Shown here piece by piece: positions 11,691 to 22,630 of a stretch of 64,000 nt of DNA; positions within the stretch are counted from its first letter, which is position 1; each line of letters starts with the position of its first letter. Location of the stretch: assembly GCA_030323885.1 (NCBI GenBank), contig CM059186.1, positions 146,693,810 to 146,757,809 on the forward strand, written 5' to 3'. The notes beneath the pieces are model-generated. The model saw only the letters and a list, made by a program, of their open reading frames with translations. It was not told the DNA's origin and made no database searches. Both the position numbers and the translations under genes were made by a program. The DNA is from Branchipolynoe longqiensis. Its lineage: Eukaryota > Annelida > Polychaeta > Phyllodocida > Polynoidae.

Positions 11691-12413
11691 AGAGCGAAAA
11701 TTGGACTTAAGCTGTCAGTGCTTAGCTGTCACTGAGAAACTATCACGCACAACTTAGCTCTCAGTGAGAAGCTGTCACATATATTCCAGCTGTCCGTAAC
11801 AAGTTATGACACACAACTTGGCTGTTACTTAAAAGCTGTCATTCACACAGCTTATCTGTCAATGAGAAGCTGTAACTGACGCAGCTTAATTGTCACTGAG
11901 ACACTGTCACTCACACAGCTTAACTGTCAGTGAGAAACGGTCACTCAAACGCCTTAGTTGTCCCTGAGAAGTTGTCACTTATGCAGCTTAGCTGTCAGAG
12001 AGAAACTTGTCACTCACACAGCTTAGCTGTCAGTGAGAAGCTGTCACTCACACAGCTTAGCTGTCAGTTGGAAACTGTCACTCACAGCTTAGCTGTCAGT
12101 GAGAAGCTGTCAATCATACAGCTTAGCTGTCAGTTAGAAGCTGTCACTTACACAGCTTAGCTCTCAGTTAGAAGCTGTCACTCACACAGCTTAGCTGTCA
12201 GTTAGAAGCTGTCACTCACACAGCTTAGGTTTCAGTGAGAAGCTGTCACTCACAGAGCTTAGCTGTCAGTGAGAAGCTGTCACTCACACACCTTAGCTGT
12301 CAGTGAGAAGCTGTCACTCACACAGCTTAGCTGTCAGTGAGAAGCTGTAACTCACACAGCTTAGCTGTCAGTGAGAAGCTGTCACTCACACAGCTTAGCT
12401 GTCAGTGAGAAGT
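11691..12413. repeat. 34-bp minisatellite with internal dyads
   Basis: About 20 copies of a 34-bp unit: CAGCTTAGCTGTCAGTGAGA followed by AGCTGTCACTCACA. The unit holds an inverted pair (AGTGA...TCACT) around GAAGCTG and the palindrome AGCTTAGCT, so each single strand can fold into a row of short hairpins. Left-edge units are diverged and the right part is nearly uniform. Confidence 0.95.
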
Positions 12414-13030
12414 AGTGAATTAATGGCGTAGGTTGTTTTCTTTTCATTAATTTGTTCATTTGGTGGGTGGGGGGGTAAATATGTTTATTCTGCTGAATAA
12501 GGCTTTTGGCAGTGCCGTAGAACTGGTCTTCCAGCTATGTTTCAATTCAGGATTATTTACACAAAAAATGGATATACAGTAAGGTATAAAATAACCGTTG
12601 AATATACAATTTGCAGCATATAGCACAATGAAATTCTGTAACTCAGAAGTTCCATAGCAATATGGCAACAGTAATGTCATATGACTAGATCAATATTAGT
12701 CAGATGAATGTGAGTATTTACATGGTATTTAGAATGTGAGCAGAAGTTATCTTTTGTATTCATAATAAAGCATCAATCAAGTATTCATAATCAAGTATCA
12801 ATAATAAAGTAGTAATACGCGCAAGTGAACAGTGTAGCTAGCGTCCCGGTTAGGATCGTGCCGGTGGCGGCACCACCGGTCACATTGTTGGAGGGAGGGC
12901 CATACATCAAGTAAGGCAGAACATCAATAATAAAGTAGTAATAAACATCCGTGCCTTTATACTCGCTCAATGCGTGTCTTTATACTCGCTCAATGCGTAT
13001 ACATTACATATATACGGCACTATAACATAT
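12414..13030. other. No gene; small local duplications
   Basis: AT-rich. Short direct duplications include CATCAATAATAAAGTAGTAATA (about 12794 and 12924) and CTTTATACTCGCTCAATGCGT (about 12955 and 12978). No coding region. Confidence 0.45.
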
Positions 13031-13039
13031 ACATACACA

Positions 13040-13080
<41 letters not shown>

Positions 13081-13135
13081 TATACATATATATACACATA
13101 TACATATATATATACACATATACATATATATATGA
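13031..13135. repeat. (TA)n/(CATA)n microsatellite
   Basis: TATATA followed by ACATATACATATATA repeats. Confidence 0.95.
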
Positions 13136-13204
13136 CGTATAATAGATCTGTATTCAATATACTTTATACCATGCATCTGTATTTAATATACTTTATTTTA
13201 ACCT

Positions 13205-14010
13205 GGGTACTGGAGGTATTGCAGGTATTGCAATACCTCAGGGAGTTTGATGCCCCTGCCCTGCAGAGTTGTAAACCACGGCCTTGTGGTACAGGTTATT
13301 GACAGAACCGAAGGCTAAGGGAGCAAACCCTAAACAGAAAACCATGTCACTGTGGCAGCATTAAGGGCGGTTGATGTATGGAACTCCCAACATCTCTCGA
13401 CCAGCCACTGCAGGGACAAATAGTTTTGCGCCTGTCTGGACATGTCCTTGCCGGTGTGAAACCTCTATTTCCTCCCCGAGAGAGTGCTGCTGGTAACTTG
13501 CAAAAGCCAGCAGCACTTCAACACTTTTGCCGGCAGCTTTCATGAAATGTATCCACCCTACTATACGGAGCCGAGACCTGGACAGTGTACAGACGACAGG
13601 TGAAAAAGATGCATGCCTTTATGATGTGACATCTGCATTCAATCATGAGGCTAACCTGGAAGGACAAAGTGACAAATAAGGAAATACTCAAACGGACGGG
13701 GCTGCCCTCTATGGAAGATCTTCTGATCAAAAAGAATCTCCAGTGGACTGGACACCTCATGAGGATGTCATCAGACAGGCTACCAAAGCAGATCCTCTAT
13801 TCTCAACTGTCTTCTGGTTACAGAAAGAGAGGGCGCCCTCGTCTCCGGTTCAAGGATACTATCAAGAGAAACCTGAAGCTGAGAGACATTAAGACCGACT
13901 CATGGACATCACTCTCACAACTGAGAGGTAAATAGAGAGCGGCAGTCAAGTAATGAAAGCAGTCTTTGTTGCATCGCGACCGACAGCATGATGATGATGA
14001 TGATGATGAT
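13205..14010 (+). mobile_element. Chimeric non-autonomous LINE derivative, copy 2
   Basis: Plus-strand sister of the element at 6965-7672. The shared head runs from about 13222 to 13549 and ends TTTCATGAAATGT. It joins LINE polymerase sequence at ATCCACCCTACTATACGG, matching position ~25471 of the fuller copy. The last ~125 codons of the polymerase follow, including an open frame at 13645-13935. The 3' end is GTCTTTGTTGCATCGCGACCGACAGC plus an ATGATG tail (to ~14010). Copy 1 lacks the first ~80 bases of the polymerase part kept here. Confidence 0.85.
13645..13935 (+). pseudogene. Non-LTR reverse transcriptase C-terminal remnant
   Basis: About 96 residues of the extreme C-terminal region downstream of the RT fingers/palm/thumb. 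It starts MRLTWKDKVTNKEILKRTGL and has the basic stretch SSGYRKRGRPRLRFKDTIKRNLK. It aligns by eye to the larger fragment at 25091-25873 with a few substitutions. No catalytic residues are included, so it is a fossil inside a chimeric non-autonomous element and not a gene. Confidence 0.8.
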
Positions 14011-14923
14011 AATAGACAATTTCACATTGACAGGGCAGCCTAGGAAGCGGCTACGCCCCCACTGCTGCACCCAATCCCCAGCCTCAGTGGGAGGCCCCAC
14101 TGAATGAGACAGACTGGAGTTAAATTGTGCATGCGCATCTTTATACAACCATACATTCGCTACACAACTTTGACTACACGCTCAAAGATGACGTATAGGT
14201 GTGGGCCTTGGAATATTGAAGGTAATCAAGCATTCCATCACAGATCCAGGACTGGTTCTGTGACATTATCGTGACATTATCGTGATGCATTAGACGTCAC
14301 CGTGTTAGCATGCAACATAAATGTATATGGATTTGCATGAGCGCTGGTAGTTATGGGTATGGACTATAAAGGGGGAGAGAGATGTTTGTTTGTTGGGGTT
14401 TTACATCCTGGTAACAGCTAAGTGTAAAATCTTCCGATATAATGCATTAAGAGGATCTATGTGAAATTACTATAATAAATTGCAAACTGTCTATATAATG
14501 ATAAATGGTAATATATAAAATCCAAAGGCATATGAGGGATATGTGGAGTTGGTAAACTATTACTCATTAGGTATAGAAATTGTATAGTAAAATAGTCTTT
14601 GGAGGAGTGTCACTTCCTAGAAATAGTCTTTGGAAGAGTCACCTCACATACCCCCTCCCACCATGGTGTTATTTATGGATCATTGGCCACCACAAGGCAC
14701 TGTAGCCAGAATAACAAGGCCTTGGATACAGCAGATTGTACTCTGATTGGTGGATTGAACCATGTGACCACTGCCATCTTGGATTCTAGAAAACCTATAT
14801 AAAGTAATAAATGAAGGAGTCTCACTCTCCTACTTTCACTCTTCACCTACTTTCCTTCATTACCTGTATTGATTTCCCTTGGCTTGTCCACACCACCCAC
14901 ACCACCAGCCGGCGACTTTACAT
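14011..14923. other. No gene recognised
   Basis: Apparently unique sequence. A short SINE-tail-like scrap (TGTTTGTTGGGGTTTTACATCCTGG) is at 14388-14412, and a repeated AGTCTTTGGAGGAGTGTCACTTCC/AGTCTTTGGAAGAGTCACCTC pair lies near 14593-14645. Confidence 0.4.
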
Positions 14924-15211
14924 AGGGTTGTATCAGGATGTGTACCAACTTGTGACCATGTGTATTTATCGAAACTTTATAGTGCTGCCCCATTGGAAGA
15001 CCAGGCCACCGGCACCATGACCTAATATGCTACTCAACCACATGTTCCTAAGCTAATCAGTCATTGCCTTATTCTAGTAATGGCAAGTGCCGGGCTAGGT
15101 AGCGACAAGTATCAATTTTGTAAGTCATTGGTTTGACTCGGCTGGGATTCGAACTCACGTCCTTCTGCATGGGAAGCCAGCAACTCTACCGATTCGACAA
15201 CCGCGCCCAGT
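14924..15211 (-). mobile_element. tRNA-derived SINE, type A head
   Basis: Reverse-oriented. Body (ATCAGGATGTGTACCAACTTGTGACCATG, CTTTATAGTGCTGCCCC) and head (GATTCGAACTCACGTCC, ACCGATTCGACAACCGCGCC) are both recognisable but diverged; the tail end is missing. Confidence 0.85.
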
Positions 15212-15246
15212 AAGTCGAGGAGGGAAGAAGGTTTGTCTGTGTCTTT

Positions 15247-15313
15247 CTTGGAGTTTTAAATCCTGGCAACATCTAAGGTCATATCAGAACGAATACCGAC
15301 CTGTTACAGTTAG
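15247..15313 (-). mobile_element. SINE 3'-end fragment
   Basis: TTGGAGTTTTAAATCCTGGCAACATCTAAGGTCATATCAGAACG only. Confidence 0.75.
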
Positions 15314-15350
15314 GTTAGTATTTCATGTTGGAAGGGTGAAGATTGTTTAG

Positions 15351-15711
15351 TTAGAGCTGCATAATCTGATGAAGCTTCAAGTTTTCAAAACCAAAACAAT
15401 TATCTAGATTTGATTCGACATATCTAACTTAAATACTCATGCACTTATTAAACATGTGTTGCTACATATAAGGGAATACCGAGGCAATTTAATAGAACCT
15501 GTTAATGTTAAAGCCTATGGTGTCAGAGTTTTGACATGCTTACCAAAACTAATTTTACATGCTTGCACTTCAAATATCTCAAAACTTAGTCATTTAAAAT
15601 AAACAGTACTTGAAGCTAAAGTAAGGTAGATTATAACAATCAGTTTAATCAAATTATATTTATCTCAGAAACATGACAGATATTCAAAACCATCGGACTA
15701 TGCAGCTTTAA
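15351..15711 (+). mobile_element. MITE of the TTAA family, copy 2
   Basis: Starts TTAG (mutated TTAA) then AGCTGCATAATCTGATG, and ends CATCGGACTATGCAGCT plus TTAA (15708-15711). Interior landmarks shared with copy 1 are AATTATCTAGATTTGATTC, ATGCACTTATTAA, ATGGTGTCAGAGTTTTG and TTTATCTCAGAAA. Confidence 0.85.
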
Positions 15712-16030
15712 AGCTCAGCATGAGACTGAATCAGGGAAACAGTTGGCGGGTAGGCAGCACCACACCTAACTAAGTCCACATTTATTTGACGAAGCATACA
15801 AATTGCTCCAGAGAAGCAGTTGGTCCTATTCCCTATTGGACTTAGTTTGGCAGCCGACAATTAACACTGGCTTCAATTTCATAATTGGCCGCCATAAACT
15901 GCACAAGGGGGCTTTAAGTAAAGCAGACGACATTTGATCACATTACTGTCGGTGACGTAGTAAAGGGATGCTACAGCTCGGCTTAATATCCCAGTGTGGA
16001 TGTGGATTGCCACCAGAAAAAACACAGCAT
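15712..16030. other. No gene recognised
   Basis: No feature recognised. Reverse-strand frames starting here run into the G-rich complement of the next array. Confidence 0.4.
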
Positions 16031-16665
16031 GCCCAGAAACCCCCTCCCACCCCACCCCCACCCCCACCACCACCCCGCAGCCCGCCCCTTCCCACTCCAC
16101 ACCCCGCCCCCTTCCACCCCACAACCCACCCCTCCCACCCCACAACCCGCCCCCTCCTACCCCACACCCCGCCCCCAACCAACACCCGCCTCTCCCATCC
16201 CACAGCCAGGCCCCCTCCCACCACCCCACAGCCCGCCCCCTCCCACTCCACACCCCGCCCCTCCCACCCAACACCCCACAACCCGCCCCCTCCCACCCCA
16301 CACCCCGCACCTCCCACCCCACAACCCGCCCCCAACCCACACCCCCACCCCCACCCCCTCCAAACCCACACCCCCACCCCCTCCCACCCAACACCCAGCC
16401 CCAACCCCCACCCCGCCCCCTCCCACCCCACACCCCGCCCTCAACCCACACCCCGCCCCCCTCCCACTCCACACCCCGCCACTCCAACCCCACACCCCGC
16501 CCCCCTCCCACCCCACACCACACCCCCCCCCACCCCACACCCAGCCCCCAACCCACACCCCGCCCCCTCCCACCCGACACCCACCCCCCAACCCACACCC
16601 CGCCCCTCCCACCACACACCCAGTCCCCAACCCACACCCCGCCCCACCGCCCAACTCCTCGCTGC
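16031..16665. repeat. C-rich minisatellite (G-quadruplex-prone on minus strand)
   Basis: Tandem units of roughly 21-24 bp built from CCCTCCCACCCCACACCCCGCC, with variants AACCCAC and CACAGCCC. Strand asymmetry is extreme (plus strand C/A/T, almost no G beyond the GCC step), so the minus strand presents many closely spaced G3-G4 runs. All six frames look open over long distances and give proline- or glycine-rich translations. None is a gene. Confidence 0.95.
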
Positions 16666-16967
16666 CGCCCCTTGCCTCAATCAATTCCAACGGTATTGCG
16701 CTCCATCAAACAACTTTCCCATCGCTCGGATAAGACTGCGAGCACGGAGATAAACCACCAGCAATTTCCGGAACATGTGCTTGCACAAATACACACACAC
16801 ACAAAAACACAAACCCAAGTCATTTATAGACCACTCACACACACTCGCTGCCTCCATTTTACGTTGATCAACAAAATAAGTGATGCATTGAAACATATAA
16901 AAATTCACTTTCCATAAACTGGACAGTCTTATCCATGTTTGTGTGCTTTAATTTAATTTGTATGTTT
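16666..16967. other. No gene recognised
   Basis: Short spacer with an ACAC stretch (about 16789-16812). Confidence 0.4.
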
Positions 16968-17142
16968 GCTTGTTTGTTGGGGGATTACGTCCTGGTAACA
17001 TCTAGGGTAATATCAGAACGTGTACCTACTTGTGACTGCACACTTATAGTCATACCTCCCCCCCCCCCCCCCCCCCCCCACTGGGAGACCAGGCCCCCAG
17101 CACCGTGACCCAATTTCCTACTTAGCCGCATTGTCCTAATAC

Positions 17143-18151
17143 CAAAGCCGGGTAGCTGCTGCGGCAGTCTGCCGACGGGAAAAATTTGGTGTACGTTTGC
17201 CAGATCAGAGCTCGATTTTCACTGCAGAGGCCCGAGCACTCCTTCTCGCTTTGGAGTATATCGAGGTATCCAACCACACTAACTATGTTATATACAGTGA
17301 TTCCTTCTCTTGCCTCCTGGCTGTTGCTGGACTGAAAACGAATCACCCTATTCTAGCAATGGTCATTTATAAAATGAACCAACTGACAACAGATGGGTAT
17401 GATATCCACCTGTGCTGGGTGCCTGGCCATGCTGGCATACAAGGAAACGAACGAGCTGATCGGGCTGCGAAGAAGGCCTGAACTGTGATCTTGAACCATG
17501 TCTGATCCCTCACTCTGATCTGAAACCACTAATAGCCACCCACATAAAATCCAAATGGCAACATGAGTGGGATGAAAACATCAATAAACTTAAAGAAATT
17601 GAACCATCTGTGGGAAAGCCACCACAGACTCATGCGGGAGGTCGGCGGGACCAGGTGGTCCTTAGTCGCTGCCGTGTTGGCCACTCGTGGCTTACACATG
17701 CTTTTCTGCTCAAGGGGGAACCTCCCCCTGAATGTATTGGGTGTCAGTCCCACTGACACTCAAACACATTTTACTAAGTTGCGTTGATTTTTTGGCCCTG
17801 CGCCAACGGTTCTACACTGCAGGCAGTATGCATGACCTTTTACTAAGGTAAAACAGGAAAACATTTTAGCCTTTTTGAGGGCAGCTGGACTGTACCACCT
17901 TATATAGTTTACTAAATGGATTCTATTAATTATTAATGAAACTTTCTTTTTCTATGGGAATTTGTTTCCCTTGACCACAGATATATGATTGTGAGCTTTC
18001 TAATTTAATTAGTGTCTATTGGCACATAATTGATTGTCTGCTTTTACATGTAAAAGCGATGGTTTGAACAAAAAACAAACATTTCTCGCCGTGAATATGG
18101 CCTATGCTGCTGACACGGCGTAAAGCAACCACCAATCAATCAATCAATCAA
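17143..18151 (+). mobile_element. 5'-truncated RNase H-bearing non-LTR retrotransposon
   Basis: A 1-kb 3' end of a LINE inserted in a SINE with an 8-bp duplication (CCTAATAC). It holds an RNase H remnant, then a frameshifted C-terminus, an ~330-bp 3'UTR, a terminal hairpin (CGCCGTGAATATGG...CTGACACGGCG at about 18088-18121) and a CAAT-repeat tail. A C-terminal RNase H in that order suggests the I/Nimb/Jockey group; clade not resolved. Confidence 0.85.
17197..17481 (+). pseudogene. Ribonuclease H domain remnant of a LINE
   Basis: About 95 residues of the RNase H fold found at the end of some LINE polymerases. The central helix has the catalytic Glu (FTAEARALLLALEYIE, about residues 8-23), the following strand has the Asp (YVIYSDSFSCL, about 30-40), and the last active-site stretch reads WVPGHAGIQGNERADRAAKK (about 74-93). 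The frame ends by stop codons just after. Downstream codons in other frames still show the usual C-terminal extension (RRDQVVLSRCRVGHS-like), so the copy carries at least one frameshift. Truncated at its 5' end; not functional. Confidence 0.85.
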
Positions 18152-18322
18152 CCTAATACTGAGCCAACCAGTGCTTGTCCTGTCCTAGTAATGCCGATCG
18201 CCAGGCTCGGTAGCGACAAGTACCAATTTTGTAAGTTATTGGTTTGACTCGACCAGGATTCCGCACTCCTGACCTTCTGCACGGGAAGCCTGTGCTCTAC
18301 CGATTCGGCCACCACATCCAGC

Positions 18323-18656
18323 ATATTTAGTTATAAGGCAGGGCTATGTAACAAATAGAGAGAGACAGACAAGTGATGGATCGGTCACTTTTATTGTGCG
18401 ATATGGCTAGCATAATAACAGGCTTACCGGTAAAGTTTTAAATCAAGTGGACAAGTGACTTGGCCCTGGCCGAGCGCAGACGGAATTAGGCGGCGGTGGC
18501 GCTGCTGTAGGCAGTCGGGGCAAATCAAGGCAAGTCAGCGATTGGTCATAATACATTTAGAAAATAACAAACAATAGAATAATAATAAGGACAATACTCT
18601 GCCTACTTATATCCGCATAATTAATTATTCATCCCATATATATAACATAATAGATA
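18323..18656. other. No gene recognised
   Basis: No feature recognised. Confidence 0.4.
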
Positions 18657-18836
18657 TACAGTAAAACTTCCCTAACCGACCACCACAGATCGACCACTCT
18701 CCTATATAGATCACTTTATTTGTGTCCCAACAATACCATTGCAAGGATATTTTAACTCCCTAAACCGACCACCTCCGTACATGGACCGGTTAAAGTCGGT
18801 CCCATAGTCGGTCGATTTAGAGAGGTTTCACTGTTA
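18657..18836. mobile_element. pogo/Tc1-like MITE, copy 2
   Basis: Starts CAGTAAAACTTCCCTAACCGACC (18659) and ends TTTAGAGAGGTTTCACTG (18833) after a TA. About 175 bp, same interior GACCGACC motifs as copy 1 at 5941 but clearly diverged. Confidence 0.8.
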
Positions 18837-19498
18837 AGACCATCTCTTATCAACTACAGCCAGTGTAAAATTCAATTGGAAGCAGACCACATTTACTGAA
18901 CACAATGAATACAGACGAACCTTTAACATGACAATAAAATGAGACTTGAAAATTAATTGGCTTAATTGCAGATGAGATTAATCAGCGCAGACGACATTTA
19001 AGATACGTTTAACATAGTTGTACATGGGGCGAGATGGAGGCCGAGGCAGGGGGGGGGGGGGGGTATGGATTCAGCAGCGAATAGCTGACGCAAGCCTCTG
19101 CCGGGACACGGTGTAATTAGGGAATGGGGCAGGGGGGGGGGGGGGGGGGGGGCAATGTAACATGTAAGATGGTGGGTGATCCTCGGAGATGTCTGTTGCT
19201 CTGGCTCTTCTTTCGCCAGACAAAAGACAGACAGCCAATTTACCAAGCCAGTGGCGCGCATTAACTACGCTGATGATTGGGCAGCGGACCGTGAAGGCGT
19301 CCACACACGTGGGTTTCTCGTCTTGCACGAGAGCGCGCCCGCGACGACACCTGGCGAGCACTGTGGGTATCACTCTGCCGAGACTTTCATCTTGGCGCGC
19401 AGGAATCTCATCACGCAGTGGCTTGGCAATTGAATAACCGCCTGACGAGGTCGGATTAATTGAACTCGCGCCGAGGTTGTGACTGCTGCTTTTGTGAC
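18837..19498. other. No gene; two long G-runs
   Basis: G homopolymers at about 19050-19064 and 19133-19152. Overlapping frames at 18998-19437 on both strands show no family similarity. Confidence 0.45.
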
Positions 19499-20885
19499 GT
19501 GACTGTGGCGTGCGTAGGAGTAGGTGTGGTAGTGGTTGTAGTTGGAGTTGGAGTAGTTGGAGTTGTAGTAGTTGTAGTTGTTGTAGTAGTTGTAGTTGTT
19601 GTAGTTGTTGTAGTTGTTGTAGTTGTAGTAATTGTAGTAGTTGCAGTAGTAGTTGCAGTAGTAGTTGCAGTAGTAGTTGTTGTTGTAGTAGTTGAAGTAG
19701 TAGTTGTATTAGTAGTTGTAGTAGTAGTTGTTGTAGTAGTAGTTATAGTAGTTATAGTATTTGTAGTTGTAGTAGTTGTTGTAGTTGTTGTAGTTGTTGT
19801 AGTTGTTGTAGCTGTTGTAGTTGTAGTACTTGTAGTAGTGGCAGTAGTAGTTGCAGTAGTAGTTGTTGTAGTAGTAGTTGTATTAGTAGTTGTAGTAGTA
19901 GTTGTTGTAGTAGTAGTTGTAGTAGTTATAGTATTTGTAGTTGTAGTAGTTGCAGTAGTAGTTGTAATAGTAGTTGTAATAGTAGTTGTTGTAGTAGTTG
20001 TTGTAGTAGCAGTTGCAGTAGGTATCGTAGTTATAGTTGTAGTAGAGGCAGTAGTTGTTGCAGTAGTAGTTGTAATAGTAGTTGTAATAGTAGTTGTAGT
20101 AACAGTTGTAATAGTAGTGTAATAGTTTTAGTAGTTGTAGTAGGTGTAGTGTTTAGTAGTTGTAGTTGTTGTAGTAGTTGTAGTGGTTGTAGTTGTGGTA
20201 GCAGTTGTAGTAGTTGCAGTAGTAGTTGTAATAGTAGTTGTAGTTGTTGTAATAGTGGTTGTTGTAGCAGTTGTAGTAGTTATAGTAGTTGTAGTTGTAG
20301 TAGTAGCAATAGTAGTTGCAGTAGTAATTGTAATAGTAGTTGTAATAGTAGTTGCAATAATAGTTGTAATAGTAGGTGCAGTAGTTGTAGTACTTGTAGT
20401 AGTTGTAGTACTTGTAGTATGTGTAGTAGTTGTGGTAGTTGTATTAGTTGTAGCATTTGTAGTATTTGTAGTAGTTGCAGTAGTAGTTATAGCAATAGTT
20501 GTAGTAGTTGTAGTAGTAGGTATAATAGTAGTTGTTGGAGAAGTAGATGTAGTAATAGTCGTAGTACTTGTAGTAGTCATTGTTGTTGTTGTAGTTGTTG
20601 TAATAATTATAGTAGTAGTTGCAATAGTTATAATAGTTATTGTTGTAAAAGTTGCAGTAGGTCTAGTAGTAGTTGTAGTAGTAGTTGTAGTAGTTGCTGT
20701 AGTTGTAGTAGTAGTTGTAGTAGTAGTTGTAGTAGTTGTTGTAGTTGTAGTAGTAGTTGTAGTAGTAGTTGTAGTAGTAGTTGTAGTAGGTGTAGTAGTA
20801 GGTGTAGTAGTAGTTGTAGTAGTTGTTGTAGTAGGTGTAGTAGTAGTAGTTGTAATAGTAGTTGTAATAGTAGTTGTAGTAGTAT
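19499..20885. repeat. GTA/GTT trinucleotide array
   Basis: About 1.39 kb built from GTAGTAGTTGTAGTAGTTGT-type triplets with scattered GCA, ATA, ACT interruptions. Some interruptions recur in phase (AGTAGTTGCAGTAGTAGTTGTAATAG), so segments have been duplicated in blocks. Val-, Ser/Cys- and Thr-rich translations in several frames are artefacts. Confidence 0.97.
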
Positions 20886-21763
20886 ATACAGCGCCGGTCC
20901 CGCAAACAGAAAGCGCAATTGTTTAGGCACATCGTTTTCAATATTGATCCCAATTGCGCTAAGTGTTGGTTGGACTGTAGAAGTAGAGGGGTGGCGAGAG
21001 GGATCGACTGCGACCAGACACGTCGTCAAAGAGGCAATGCCTAAGAAAGGGAGATCCCAAGAGTAGAAGCCAAATCTAGTTCTCAGATGCCAGATACTTG
21101 CTGCTGTTGGATCCGATGCCTGTTAATGGTTTGCAAGGAATTTGCCGGCACCGATAGAGGTTTGATTGTTGAGGTTTTACGTCGTAGTAACAGTTAAGGT
21201 CATATCAGGATGGGCATCGATAGAGATGAAAGTTGGTCGCTCACTGGTAGGTAGGTGCCTGTATGTAGATTACAGGTGGGACCAGTGTAGTGGAAGTCTT
21301 GATGGGGCATCAGGTTCAGGAGGAGAGTTCCACTGTGGTGCGCTGATGTTGGCTGAGTGGGCAGTGAAAGCTGGGCTATGTCCTCATTCTGTTTCAAGGC
21401 ACACAAACCTTGCTGGTGCACTGCATAGTTTATGGGGTTAGCGCTCTCAGCTTCTACGAGTCAAAGAAACCTAATAGGTGGCGCTGTTCAATACTAGCCC
21501 TCCGAGCTTCCGAAGCGGGGACACAGCAGGCCACTAATCAGGATCCTGGTCTGACTAGGATGGAGGATGAAGCACACTGCATTAATCCAGAAAAGTAATG
21601 CAGAATACACAAGACACACCCAGTGGTGGTACACAGAGTGGTCAGAGTGTCTCTGTGCATGGTACATTAGTGGGGTAACAGTGAGCCTTTCTACCTGCAC
21701 ACAAGTGCATGGGTGGGTGGCAGGAGGGCAATGACTGATGGTTCGATATTAAGATAAAGTCTC
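20886..21763. other. No gene; one SINE scrap
   Basis: Mixed-composition sequence with no recognised gene. A minus-oriented SINE 3' scrap (TTGTTGAGGTTTTACGTCGTAGTAACAGTTAAGGTCATATCAGG) is at about 21167-21214. Confidence 0.4.
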
Positions 21764-22165
21764 GCTGAGTGGGATAGTGGGTCATGGTGCCAAGGACATA
21801 ATCTCGCAGTGTACGGGGAACATGATAAAATCGCCATGAGTATGCGCTATCACAAAAAGGAAAGTTTGTTTTATTTAATGACACATCTAGAGCACATTGA
21901 TTTTTATCATCAGCTATTGGATGTCAAGTAAAACATAGTCATTCTGACATATTTCTTTAGAGGAAACCCGCTGCTGCCACATAGGCTACTTTTTCCGATA
22001 AGCAGCTAGGGGTCTTTTGCATGCACTTTCCCACAGACAGAACAGTACATACCACAGTCTTTGATGAACCAGTTGTGGACCACTGGTTGCGCTATCACCT
22101 GATCACAAGTCAGTATCTGCCCTGATATAACCTTAAACATAAAAACTCAACAACATAACCTCCTT
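21764..22165 (+). mobile_element. SINE split by a second SINE-like repeat
   Basis: Plus-oriented SINE body at 21764-21853 and tail at 22099-22165 (CTGATCACAAGTCAGTATCTGCCCTGATATAACC). The interruption is flanked by GCGCTATCAC at 21844-21853 and 22089-22098. Confidence 0.85.
21854..22088 (-). mobile_element. Second interspersed repeat family (SINE-like), 5'-truncated
   Basis: A 235-bp insert with a perfect 10-bp duplication (GCGCTATCAC). On the plus strand it starts AAAAAGGAAAGTTTGTTTTATTTAATGACAC and contains TAGAGCACATTGATTTTTATCATC, GCTATTGGATGTCAA, GAGGAAACCCGCTGC and CCCACAGACAGAACAG. I recall closely similar sequence as one of the commonest repeats of gastropod genomes, where the far end carries a tRNA-like head; that end is missing here. 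Name from memory not given. Confidence 0.75.
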
Positions 22166-22630
22166 TGGCTGGCATCTAGCAAATAACCACCGTAACACAC
22201 ACCAGAAGGATGTCAGAGCTCCGACCTTACATCCCGACCCTACGCCGCCCCCCCCCTCACCCTACACCATACACCGACTACTCACACACTCACTCACACG
22301 CACACCAGGGCACACCTCTGCGCATGCTCGGAAACTCCCTCCGTGAGGATCCCTTCCAGGCAGCTCCCAGCACATTAAACACAAAGCACCGGATGTTGTC
22401 AAGTGGCGGCCTGCCGTGACGCATGCGCCAGATCCTCCCAGATTTCCGGTTGTTGCCTGACCAGCACTCTGCACTCCGCCGCCTTTAATCTGCTGCTCAG
22501 ATCCAGTGCCTGCCGCCATCTTGGAATGGAAGGCATTGGCGTAGTGGACAAAAATTGACTCCTTCTTTGTGGGCGAATGTCAGGTATTTATGTGTGCATC
22601 TACTACTACTACTAGTACTAGACGCGTGGA
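22166..22630. other. No gene recognised
   Basis: C-rich stretches near 22245-22300. No feature recognised. Confidence 0.4.

Larger units (their letters stand above)
16968..18322 (-). mobile_element. SINE split by a LINE insertion
   Basis: Reverse-oriented SINE in two parts, 16968-17142 (tail and body, with an internal C homopolymer at 17057-17079) and 18152-18322 (body and type-A head, ACCGATTCGGCCACCACATCC). The break duplicates CCTAATAC (17135-17142 and 18152-18159). Removing the 1,009-bp insert and one copy restores the normal SINE order ATTGTCCTAATACTGAGCC. Confidence 0.9.

Noticed and set aside
15879..16917. Long proline-rich and glycine-rich frames on both strands
   Set aside because: They exist in all frames at once because the C-rich minisatellite lacks stop codons; translation of a repeat, not a gene.
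19460..21066. Valine-, Ser/Cys- and Thr-rich frames
   Set aside because: Triplet-repeat translations open in many frames; no start context or non-repeat domain.
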